Shown: positions 36,233-47,849 of the stretch, piece by piece | How the letters are laid out: each line of letters opens with the position of its first letter | Position numbering within the stretch: the stretch's first letter is position 1 | NCBI GenBank assembly: GCA_036583965.1 | Contig: JAZBQD010000030.1 | Span: 86,144,800 to 86,208,799 of the forward strand | Direction: 5' to 3' | DNA length: 64,000 nucleotides | Origin: Prunella strophiata | Taxonomy: Eukaryota > Chordata > Aves > Passeriformes > Prunellidae | Translations under genes and position numbers: made by a program | Notes under the pieces: generated by a model | What the model saw: only the letters and a program-made list of their open reading frames with translations | The model's database searches: none | What the model was told of the DNA's origin: nothing

Positions 36233-38342
36233 ACCTTCAAACCACTATAGCTTTGCATCTATGTCTAATGATGAAGGAAAATCAGAAATGAGATAACTTA
36301 CTGTCTATCTTAGACAGTAGAACATGAGATGATTTCCTTTTGCATGGCTTAGCCAGAAGGCTCTTACAAAGACCTGACTATGATGATTTTTTTTTTCACT
36401 AAAATGTATATTCTAGGCATGGAAAAATACTTCTCTGGATATTTTGATAAAAATAAATTCTCTAGCAAAAAAACTTCATTGCAAGAATTCAAGAACTGAG
36501 AATGAAGAAAACCATTTTAATGAAAGGTCTCTGTCCATTTTTGTTTGGCTTGTTTAGCTTAGGAGGGTAGCCTTGCATATTAACAAAAGACCACAGCACC
36601 AACAGAAAGGTAAAGCAGCAAGTAACTGATGTGATTTTTATGACTTAACACATGTAAATGTATTTAATCTAATGCTTTGTCATGTATAATTCAGTAAGTT
36701 AAGGCTAGCTTCTGGTGGCAGATCAAAACTATGACAAATATATATACAATTCCCCTGAGAAAACTTAAGATCAAATTGTATATTTCACTTCATCTGGAAA
36801 GGAAAGATCATTAAAGAAGAACAATTCAAATGTGTAAAGAGTATTTATAATTTTATGTTTTATATCACATGAAGGTGAGGTACTTTTCCAGCCTATGAAC
36901 TACTAGCTCTTTACTAAAATATTTCTGTAAAACTGGAAATGTTTATACCTGTATTTTTTAAAAAACCCTCTGCCATTCTACATTCCCCCTCATTTTGTTA
37001 CATAATTAAAAATCATTATTCTCTGTATAGCAAGCAGATTTTTTCCTTGGCACAATTACTGGACTGTATCTTGTAGATTTTTTTCTGAAGTACTGAAATG
37101 GAAGGATACCCCCATTAGCCCTTGCCCCCAGCTCCCTTAACTCTCCAGGCAAGTTTGATGAGTCACACTTTTTTCCTTTAAAGCTTTAGGATCTTGTGCC
37201 AGATTCAAACAGTGTTCCCAGCTACAGTGATTTTATCATGAGTCTCAGGATATTTAAAACCCTAGCTCCAGTACTCATTTGGTAACATTAGAATATCTGC
37301 TTTCATTAAAAATAAATATATACATGAAATCAAAGATTTAAGACTTGAGAAGTGTGACAAAAGAACAAAAAAAGCCCCATGCAACAACAAAACAAAACCC
37401 CACAGAATATATAAGGATCAAAGAAACCCAGATGGGAAATGAAAACAGAATCCTACTTAATAGAAATATCTTTCAATCTATAAGGCCTTTTATTCTAATT
37501 CTAAAAAAAACCCACCAAAACCATAAACAACAACAACAAAAAAATCCCTACTAACAGAAAAATCTTGCAATTCGTAGTGTAATTTACAGGATGTAAGGGT
37601 TCTCCTGGTTCTGGAACAGCTATGGCTGGAAATGCTGCAAATGCTGTACTTACTCATGGTAAGGAAGTGCCACCAGAATCATGTGAAGGGAAGAGTTTGA
37701 CCTAAAAATAATTTCATAGAGTTAATCGTGCTACTTACATAGGTCCTGGCTTCTGAGCATAAGCACAGACATGAGTGCAGGAGAACTTCAGAGATCTGTA
37801 GGACTTTACAGTTTCTTGGCCACTGGGGCAAGAGAAAGACAAATCAAGGTGCAGGGTGCAGCTATGTTTGGAGTCCCAAAAACTGTTGAGAAAATTATAA
37901 ATGTCCTGACTCTACTCACTATGAAATGTGGTTCATCTTTCAACTGATGGCCATGGAAGAGCTGGAGGAATAATCCAAACAGACACTTCACTTCTAACTT
38001 CGACAAATTACAATTTCTTGCATTTGTGAGATCTTTAATACACTTACAGGGAATAGATCCTGGGAAACATACCTTAAAAAAGAATTTATTTCCAAAATCT
38101 GTCTACTACCCTCTGGAATATAATTTTTCCTCAGATATGACTCTATGTTTTCAGCTTTCTTGGCCATCAATATTGTTAAACTGTTTGATTGTCTATGATG
38201 CAATGCCACAAGTTTCGTTGGAGCATTTGCAACTTTCTCCACATCAGCAATTCCTCAAATTTGCTGACACAAGTGTTTTACCATCTGTCAACTTTTCAAA
38301 TTGCCTCTTCTTTCTTTCTAGGCTGCCTATTTTTTCTTTCGC

Positions 38343-38564
38343 AGAAAAGAAAAGAAAAAAGGAAAGAAAAAAGGAAAGAAAAAAGAAAAGAGAAAAAAAG
38401 AGAAGAAAAGAGAAGAGAAGAGAGGAAAAGAAAGGAAAGTAAAGAAGAAAGAAAGAAATAAAGAAGGAGAAAAGAAAGAAAGAAAGAAAGAAAAGAAAGA
38501 AGGAAAGAAGAAAGAAGAAGAAAAGAAAAAGAAAAGAAAAAGAAGAAAGAAGAAAGAAAGAAAG
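38343..38564. repeat. Polypurine (GAAA/GGAAA)n tract, 222 bp
   Basis: 220 of 222 bases are A or G; the exceptions are T at 38440 and 38459. Units vary between GAAA, GGAAA and GAAGAA. It is directly preceded by a pyrimidine-rich stretch (TTTTTTCTTTCGC, to 38342), so a mirror/hairpin arrangement is possible. Long homopurine tracts of this kind can form triplex (H-DNA) structures and often vary in length. Confidence 0.97.
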
Positions 38565-41500
38565 TTAATAAAAGTTTTAAAAACCAGACTTTAATGTTGC
38601 ACAATGTTAGACTAACCTGTATGTCCTGGTCTATCTGTGGTGATATTTTTGCCATGATAATTTTTACTGAAGAATGTTTCTTGTACAAGGCACCTGAAAA
38701 AAGATCCAACACCCGAGAAACATCAACCATCACCCCCATCACCACCACCACCGCTACCTACCACAAAAAAAAAAACAGCCCAAAAATGGTTATGTAACTG
38801 CTCTGGAATGCAAGAAAAAAATTGTTGTTGTTTTTGTTGTTATTATTGTTAAGATATTATTTTTAATTTCTTCCATATTTTTCTTAATGGAGCATGATTT
38901 CTAAGGTTCCTTCAAAGGAAGCTTGAAAGATCACCTTGAAAGATCAAGATAATTATCAAAATTATGGAGGTTTTTATATCAGTGGCCATTTATAATTGAT
39001 AAAAACTCACAGGAATAGGATTCAAGAAGTATTTCCAGTAATTTCTACATCTGCTCAGAGATTTTTCTACAGCATGTTCTGCTTCAGTATCAAAGATGTC
39101 ATTAGGCAGAGTGAGGTAAAGCCAGCCAACTGACCACGTAATCAAAAGTTTAAAATGCAGAAATGCATTTACTAGAATAGCTTATTAAGCTTTCCTTTCT
39201 CAAGAGGACCTGAACTGAATTCATTTCAGTTTCTCTTAAATATTCTGGTCAGATTATATTTCAGCTCAACAGTAAAATGCAGATCAGCTGTCAGTGTTGA
39301 AGAGAGGAGGTAAAGATAAACTGGCTAGATCTGCTGATTCATCTCTGTGTAGCTGACTCCTGATGTGTACCATTCTTATGATTTTGGGTTCTTGTGGCTG
39401 TGACCTTCAAGCCGTGTCCTCTTCCTTTTGCAAACAGAGAAAGTAAACTTAATGGACAAATTATTTTGGGCTGGTGGAAGAAAAACACAGCAACAGAAAA
39501 TTTGTCCTTAAAAAGGTTAGGTTTGTAGCTAAACTGAACTAACACAATCACCTGCACTATTAAAAGGGATCTTTCTAAAATATGTTATTTTCTGTCATTA
39601 AGTTTTTGTATTCACAGTATGACCTATGAGAAAAATACCTTCTCTTTACAAAGTCTTCAAATACTCTGGAAACCCTAAGATTTAACAAGATGACAGAAAG
39701 AACACAATCATTTCTGCTTTGAGTCATACCCTATAAAATATGACAGTTCTGAAGAAAGGAAAATGTCATTCCACCTTGAATTGAATTTTGAATACAGTAG
39801 TAATGAAATTATCACTTCTCTCACACAAATACGTGAACAATGCAAGTTTCACACAGCTCCAAGTTTAATTTGCTAATGGAAAAATTGCCTACTGCTCAGA
39901 GAAGTCAGTGTGAATGCTACTGTTTTGTAATGGGGTCTGCATTATAATATTTGATTATATTATGAGGGTTTTTGTGCAGCAAAAATACCCACTGATGTAA
40001 AAATGAAAAAGACGAGTTGGACCATCAGGAGAACTGAACCAGTCTCTTTGCTGGTATTGCCAGGGTTTATTTCTGTCTTGACAATACATAATAACCATTT
40101 CAGGCAGGTCAGGCTCCTATTAAATATCCATTGCAACTTGACTTTTGGCAAAATATGTAGTTTTACAAGGGAAACAAAAGCTACAAGTTCTCCAAATGAA
40201 AGCAGAGGATACATTAGGCTTCATGTAGCTTTTTTTGCCAGAAATGATTGGTGAAGCCCATCTATTAGATTTTATTTATATAGTAATGGTGCAGTAGCTT
40301 TCCAATTCCATGCTGACTTCCAGAAATGAAGAGTTACAATAATAATACTCAGTACAGTGTGGGGTTTTTTTTCTCTAAATAGCCATTTTGCATGATGGCA
40401 GGATCAGGCATCGGGCTGACCCTTGAAGATATTTCTCTGTTATTCTTCTTTTCAACAAAACACATCATGCTCATTCACTGAAGGTTTCTCTGCAGACAAT
40501 GTCAAAGAAAAGCCAAGCAGACTCTGCCAGAGCTCCCTCCCATAATGTTCTTGAAATTGTCCATAAATATTTTGCTATTACAAACTTACTTGCTGAGTCT
40601 GAATTAAACATCAGATTTCAAACTGAGGTCTAGAGCTGAGTTATTTCAAAATTTTATTAGGAGTTAGGAACTGAGGCCAAGATAAAAATATTTGCTGCTT
40701 TATAAAATGTGGGGATACTATAAGAAAGAAGAAGAGGATTCTAGCATCAGAAATTGCAAGGCACAATACTGGAAAGAAGAGGAGGGTTCTTTTTTTTGCC
40801 ATCAAGTGCTCATGCTCTGTCAAGACCAAAATAAATACATGCACAATTAAAATGTGTTCTGATAGAATTTTATGTTGATTTGCTTTTCCATTAAAAATAT
40901 TTTTGTTTATCATATTATTTTCTATATTAGCCTATGAGAAATTTTGGTCTCATAACTTCTTATTTGGTTTTATAAAAACTTTATTTAGCTAAATGCCTAT
41001 TTAATTCAGTCTTGCACATCTCTTCAATCTCAGCATACACAGACATCCATTTTAATTTTTTCTTGTCCTGATATTGTTACCCCACCATGTGACTAGTGCC
41101 TCCAAAACTAGGAAATCCCATTATGCTACATAATCCTGCTGTAACAGACAAAAAGCAGTTTTTTCCTTGTTCCCTCAACGATCTAGATCATCAAAGTACA
41201 ATCTACTCGCAAATAGAATTACTGACATTTTTAGTAAGATAAGGCAAACTTCAACAAATACAGTATTTGTTGGGTGCAAAATACTAAGATACAAACATTG
41301 ATCTTTTTGTAGGTTTTCTTCAAATCTTTATTTGGTTGTAATTTCATGTTATTTAGCACAAACAAAACCATTTTGTTCCAGCTCTTATCAACATCAGTGT
41401 CTTTCTTTGCAAACTTCTTGAATCAGCATTCCTGTGTCAGTGATTACAGATACTTCAGATAGAAAATGCTGCAACTGCTATTCCTCTGTGGGCACCTTAG

Positions 41501-41599
41501 TTTTTGTGACACTCATTCTTAACTGCTGAATCAGAAGAAAAAGCCTTCTGACACGGACACTTTAGACTTCTTCTAGACTAGCTGCCTTCCTCCCCTTAG

Positions 41600-41690
41600 G
41601 ATGTTTTGGTTTTTTGTTGGTTTGGTTTTTTTGGTTTTTGTTTTGTTTTGTTTTGTTTTGGTTTTGTTTTTTTTTTTATTTATTTTTTGG
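41600..41690. repeat. G/T-rich low-complexity tract
   Basis: The plus strand is mostly T and G in TTTTGG and TTTTG units, including four TTTTG repeats at about 41638-41660. The opposite strand is A/C-only. Two opposed frames (41606-41893, 41573-41773) translate it into low-complexity peptides and are not genes. Confidence 0.85.
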
Positions 41691-43085
41691 TAGCAGAAGG
41701 AAAAGAAATTTCTAAACAAACAAGCAAGCAACAGAGAAACAAAATCCAATACAGAAGCTACAGCTGGGATCAAAATGTTTTTAGCCTAGAGTCAACACAC
41801 AAAACTCCATTTAGGCAAATCCCAATTTCAGTGACTCATTCTGCTCTTTCCTTCTGTTTTCTTCATCCATTGGAAAGAGGTGTTACAATCTGACTCCACT
41901 GATTGTTAACTCTCCCATATTTGAAAGCCAAAAATATCCCACAAAATTTTACACATGCAGAAAAAAGCATCCTGCATTAAAACATTTTTCTCATTCAGTT
42001 CCTAGAGTAGGATATTCAAGGAAATTCAGTGAAGTAAATCAATGGCAAGGTAATGGCCTATGCAGCAAGAGGCTAATTATAGTGAGACAAAATGGAGGAA
42101 CAATTCTTCTGTTTTTCACTCCCCATGTGTTATCCTGAGTCCTCACTACCTTGCAGGCAGTAATTCATTAATCTAAGCAGCATTCTGGTAACACTGAAAA
42201 TGTTGATTTGCTTTATCACAGACAAATTGTTTATATAAAGACATCAATTCTACAAAATAAATATATTTTATTATATAAATATGGGAAAGAAAATAAGAAT
42301 TTTCTAAAGTAATGTCATTCATGCTGCAGCCTGTGAAACAAAATCTTTGGTATGTTTTTCACATAAAACACTGTTCTAAATGCGAGTGGATCTGTAACCT
42401 CAGAGATTAATAAAAGAAATCCTTTGGTTTGTTTGTTGTGGTTGCTTTTATTCAGGATGATGAAAATAGAACAAAGCAGACTATGTTCAAACAGCAGTTA
42501 TTCAGTAGTCTTTACAGATATTGTCTGAATCTAATTGGATTTTAATGAAATGATATTTCCTTTGTGATAAGTACATAAAAATTATGTTTTTAATTAACAT
42601 CACAAGGTATAAGCTATAGATACCAAGCCTCAACTGAAATAATATTACTTTAATGTTTGCTTCATTAAAAAAAGGACAGAAGTAATAACAACGTAGCAAG
42701 AAACGTGTGTAAACTAACTGGACAATGATTAGTGCTGGACCCTTTTCATCCCAAGGAGCTGAGCAATTTTCCTCATGTCTTTTTCATTTACTACTTCTCA
42801 GTTTGGTGGTGTTTAGCCATGAAAGAGTTTACCGAGTTTGTTTACACAGTTGAAATTCATTTTGGGGGCAACAGGCACTTGGACTGGAATATCAATATGC
42901 CAGGCAAAATATAAAATAAAATAAGTTTTCAAGGAGGTCTTGAAAGTGGTACAAGTGAAAATAAAACAAAACAAAAGAATGAAAAATTATAAAGAAACAG
43001 TGATGTTCTGGCACAAAGAACCCTTGAGATACTGTGCTTGTCTGTAATTATTTCTGTGGCTGGTTACAATGTAACAACACAAGTG

Positions 43086-43400
43086 TAGAACTGTAGAATA
43101 ATTTATTTTGAAAAACTCCTCTAAGATAAACAAGTCCAACCAAACTCCCAGCACTGCCAAGTCCACCATTAACCCATGTCCCCAAGTGCCACATCTACAT
43201 GTCTTTTAAATACTTCCAGGGATGGTGACTTAACTACTTCCCTGGCAGTCTGTTCTAATGTTTAACAGTACCTTTGCTGAAAATTCTTTCCTAATATCCA
43301 ATCTAAACCTCCCCTGGCACAACTTCAGGCCATTTCCTCTTGTCCTATCACTTGTTACTTGGGAGAAGAACCTGAAACAACCTCGCTACAATCATTTTGA
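43086..43400 (-). mobile_element. CR1 LINE fragment, mostly 3' UTR
   Basis: The minus-strand CR1 3' region is at the left (TAGAATAATTTATTTTG near 43095), then blocks CACTGCCAAGTCCACCATTA, CCATGTCCCCAAGTGCCACA and CTTCCAGGGATGGTGACTTA, and AGGCCATTTCCTCTTGTCCT. It stops near the GGGAGAAGA block, before the ORF2 end, so only about 315 bp remain. It is the same CR1 type as at 4680 and 60592. Confidence 0.92.
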
Positions 43401-43668
43401 ATGGACATAGTAGGTAAAACCAAGAGTCTATCTAAATTTTCTGTCCTGTCTCAGATAAAGGCTGATGCTGATCTTTGAAAAAATAATAAGGCAAGTATAG
43501 ACTGATAATGCTGTCTCAGTGTCTGCCAATTGATAGAGTCATTCTCCATGCCAGCATTATCTATTTGATCTGTTTATTCAAATAACTCAGGAGCAAAGAA
43601 ATACCCTGTCAGGGTATTTTGACTTAATATTTCCCAAGAGATGAGAGAATGAACAGTCATGAAAAATG

Positions 43669-43695
43669 AAAAAAAAAAAAAAAAAAAAAAAAAAA
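43669..43695. repeat. Poly(A) run, 27 nt
   Basis: An uninterrupted A run followed by CACCA. There is no poly(A) signal close upstream on the plus strand. It is a mononucleotide microsatellite. Confidence 0.9.
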
Positions 43696-45149
43696 CACCA
43701 AAAGAGTTTTTTCTTCAGTACCTTAATTGTGCTACCCATTGGGCACAAAATCATTACCTTATTATTTTGCTTCAGCAGCTACAATGAATTAAGGGAAAGA
43801 GTCAGGACACAGAACTACTTCTGCTCCTGGGTCAGAGCAGCCCTGTGTTGCCCTTTTTAGTAAAGGCTTGACAATAAATTTGATATAATGTGAGACATAC
43901 ATCAAAGAGATGGCAGTTCAAGGTATAATGCACAGTACTCAAGCGGGCAGAGAACAAAGGAAGAAAAGCTACGTAAGCTCAGAAGTTTAAGCCACAGCAA
44001 GTTATTTATATTTCCAAGGTGTTCATCTTGGCAAGAAACTGACAGTGAGATTTCCCTTGGCCAGAATCTGCGTTAAGTGGAGTGAAGGAAAATCACTTTA
44101 TCAGTTTAAAATGTGTGTTGTAAGGTAGACCAAAATCCTAACCTAGATGCTCCAAGCCCTACAGTCTGTCTCTACAGCTCTGTCTCTAAAGCAGTATGGA
44201 GTGGTGTGTGTCATGTCCTTGGGATAGGGAAATACTTGAATCAAGGCCCAGCTCTGAACCCTGAGTCCTGCTCAGCACCTTTTTTCTTTCTGCTTTCAAT
44301 TTTTAACCAAAGGAAGAGTTGAGAAATATGAGTCTGTAAAGGCCTGTAGTGTTATGGATGTAGCAGAGCATCCTTACCTGGATGAAAATATTCTTGCTTG
44401 CAAATATTTAGACCCTTTTCTTCTAACAATGGCTTCATTTGGTGCTCCCTGAGACTTCCATAATTTATTCATGCTGAAGTACACTTACCATTATGTATCT
44501 GCAGTATCATTATTTGAGTTTTTTATTCTGTAACATTAGCTTAAACATTTTATAAACTGCTGTGCAGGTGACAAGTTTATTAAACCAGGAAAGATAATAG
44601 TTGTACAGAAATAGTGTTACACCACAAGTTTCACAGAACTCTCTTGTATTTATCCTATTTGTCATGTGACAAGAAAGGACTGTACTTTTTCCATTGCTGA
44701 AGTCACAAATATAAACATCCAGACATTCAAAAAGACACTTTAAACCATCCAAATACAGATGATGCAACATGAGATTTATATTTAGTCCTTGACCCACAAT
44801 CCTATGCTTAGAAATTCATTAGGTATCCAAACCTTTCTAGGCTCATACTAAGGAAGAAGAGAAGGCTACCCTCTGTCTCCACCTCTAATCACACTAGTCA
44901 ATTAAAGTTAATATTCTGATCTGTTTGAGTATTAGCTTTGATAATTTAAAATGGAATGTCTTCTAACAATACAAGATATACCCTCCTTGTATAGAGAGCC
45001 TGCATACAAACATCAGGGATATAAAAAGGGATCTTCAAGTTGTTCAAACGCATCTAACAAAGTGTATGATATATTTTAAACTTATCTGTATGAGGCTTTT
45101 CACCACAAATTACACTGCAGACACTTTCATGTAGGTATATTCCAAGTGC

Positions 45150-45205
45150 AATAGAATCATAAGATCATTTAGATTGGGTAGTATGGAAACTACCTTGGCA
45201 TATAA
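45150..45205 (-). mobile_element. Possible CR1 3'-end scrap
   Basis: The stretch ATAGAATCATAAGATCATTT followed by AGATTGGG resembles the extreme CR1 3' end as read from the minus strand. Only about 35-50 bp match, and no further CR1 block follows. The call is tentative; chance similarity is possible. Confidence 0.4.
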
Positions 45206-46620
45206 TAACTGATAGCAATGTTAGCAGTAAATCCTCTAATGAGAACATAGAGAAATACCAGCAAATTAATTTTCCCCATATGTTTAAAATAAAATGCAGT
45301 GATTTAAAAACAAGTAGCAGAAATCACTACTCTGAATTAAAATTTTTACCTGACAGGCCTATTCCTTATTCCTAATCTTGCTTCCTTAGTGTATTGTCTA
45401 AAATAGTTCATTGAAACTGAGGCTTGAAAGTGCAGTTCTGCATTTAAGATAGTTGTAAAAAATACATTAAACTCTGTGAAGGATCTGGAAATAATTGGTG
45501 TCTCTCAGCATATGTCAGTGACAGAAACAGAAACACAACTGAATTTGCAAAGACATTTTAAAACTATGCTTGAGAATGTTTATTACTTATTTCTTTTTCT
45601 AACTAGATAAACCTGCAAGATCTCATATTTGTAGCTAGCCATAAAAGAATAAAACCCCCTGATTTCTGTGGTGCTTAGTAATGTGCATATTTTCTTTCAG
45701 ACTAAAAATACTTTATCTCAGTGTTTTATTGAAGAATTCTGATGGGATTATCTTCTGTCAGAGTTTTCACAATGGCTATACTGCCCAAGAGCATTGAGCA
45801 CACCCTGTATCAACCCAGCAGTGCAAAGTCCTCACTGATCATGGCAGGTACTCTTGTGCAATAAAATACTTTTGAGTAAAAATGGTTTTGTGGAAGATGG
45901 AGGGAGAAATTAATGGGGGGCTGGTGGGGTGGGCTACAGAGTTAATCATTTAGCTTTGAGACACACATGCTACAGTGAAATGGAGTTTGATCTGCAGGAT
46001 GTGCGAGTAGGTATTTACAGGCAAGTTAGAAACTGGTAACTGCATAAAGGCAGTGAAGAAGACCAGCCAGTACTCCCAAAAATTAAAGACCTGGAAACCT
46101 TGCTCTAACAAACTTCTAACAGTGAGAAGATGGATACCGAAATTTTATATTATTTTTTTTCCCTACAAAATATTAATCTCTTTTGAATACTCATTTCTAT
46201 CCTGACAACAATTTTAGCAAGGAGTTCTGAGCTGTTTAATAAATATTCTGGAATCACAGGCACAAACAAAGCTGCAAATATTGGCTTAGGTAAATAAAGC
46301 TCCTTCTGAGCACTGAGACAATTTCATATTTGCAGTGATCTAGAAAGCACAAGAAAGTCAAGGAGAAACATGAAACTAAAAGACCAATTTTTTTGACACC
46401 TGATTTATCTTTTTTATATGACTGTAGATAGAGGAAAATTATGCCAGAAGTTGGCAAAAAGTTAATCTGAGTCTAAAAGTCACTAAAATATGGTCATATT
46501 TTAACTCTCTAAGTTTTAATAAAACTCATATTAATTAAAATGTTGCTAAAAATGTATATGATACTTCCAAAAAAAAAAAAAAAAGCTTGTATTTTTAGTA
46601 CCTTACACTAATTTATATCA

Positions 46621-46698
46621 CTATCATTAAATACTAAGAAAACTACTATTACATCAACACTATCATTAAATACTAAGAAAACTACTATTACATCAGCA
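46621..46698. repeat. 39-bp tandem duplication, two copies
   Basis: Positions 46621-46659 and 46660-46698 are head-to-tail copies that differ at a single base near their ends (CATCAACA versus CATCAGCA). Such near-identity in otherwise diverged AT-rich DNA indicates a recent duplication or conversion. Confidence 0.97.
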
Positions 46699-47806
46699 CT
46701 CATCCCCAAAACATTGCTGACTACACTCATCAGACTTTTCTCATCATCACAAAAATTGTTCCTGACTGAGCATTTATTCTCACAAAATTTTTATTCCTTC
46801 TAAACATGGAGCAAATTGTATACAGTCTTGAAATGTCTCTTGAGCAAACAGTTGAGAGCTATTAATAAACAAAATGTGACATGAAAAATCAGGGTATTTC
46901 AAGTGCCCCAAAAGACATTTCTTGGCAACTCTCTAATGACTTATTGTAAAAACATTTATATTTCATCTTTTTTAAACTATATCAATAATCCTGGAAGCTT
47001 CACACTATTATTATAGATTATTCATGATTTTCTATTTAAAAAGCTTCAGGAAATATAATGGGGAAAAAAAAAAAAAAGCCACAAACAAAATGAGCCCAGC
47101 TGATCCAGTCACCAACATTAATAAAAGGTAGTAAATATTTTTCAAGTAACATACAGAATACAGATGCATTCAGTAAATGAACAATTTTTAGAGGTGATGC
47201 CCTTTTTTACCCTCTTCTGTTGTTTCCTTATTGTGGGAAGTAAAATATCATACTATAAATGAAAATGTGAAACTAATCTGTGAAGAATTTATTATTCTGA
47301 TCACTTTGCTTGTCTGACCAAACATGTTTTCTCTTGCTCTATCTGATTTTCTCTATTTAATAACATCCTTTGCATCTGCTGAAGTGGGTCCATGGCCATA
47401 ACAATGATCTTGATTGCAAAACTGCACAGATAGTATTAATGTATAGGTAAGAGTGGAAAAATACTAAATTGCTTTTGACAATGAATTGAAAAATGAAAGG
47501 GGAAAAAAAGAGAGAGGATAATAAAAAAGGTGTTGTTTTTTTTTTTTATTTATTTATTTACTGGTATTAAACATTGAAAAAGAAAATATTTTAATTTTTA
47601 GTTAAATCCCTGTATGATTTCTGTACCTTGCCATAAACACCTAAATCTACAAGTAATGGTTGTGTTTGGCACAATGACTGTAAACAAAATACTGCTGATT
47701 TGGCAAGCAGAGGGAACAAAGTCACCATGCAAAGTGCCATGCAAAGAAAGCTTGATGGGCACAATATCCACATAGTGACCAGGGCCAGCCCTCAGGCATG
47801 GGGTCC

Positions 47807-47849
47807 TGCTCTAGGGTGTTTCCACAGTCATGCTCTAGGGTGTTTCCAC
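47807..47849. repeat. Short tandem duplication, period 24 bp
   Basis: TGCTCTAGGGTGTTTCCAC occurs at 47807-47825 and again, identically, at 47831-47849. It lies in a GC-richer patch (47690-48080) with no recognised gene. Confidence 0.9.

Larger units (their letters stand above)
27201..43085. other. Sixteen kilobases with no recognised transposon or gene
   Basis: I see only simple sequence: A runs at 30664-30687, A/C-only tracts at 36155-36232 and 37500-37545, the purine tract at 38343-38564, and a G/T-rich tract at 41600-41690. The frames here are short and motif-free. The 138-codon frame at 38026-38442 ends in a lysine/arginine/glutamate run that is just the translated purine tract. No splice-flanked exon was recognised. 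Confidence 0.5.

Noticed and set aside
38026..38751. 138- and 151-codon opposed frames
   Set aside because: They owe their length to the purine tract, which has no stop codons when read as lysine/arginine/glutamate or phenylalanine/serine/leucine repeats.
38922..38946. CTTGAAAGATCA repeated at 13-bp spacing
   Set aside because: Only two 12-bp copies; too small to interpret.
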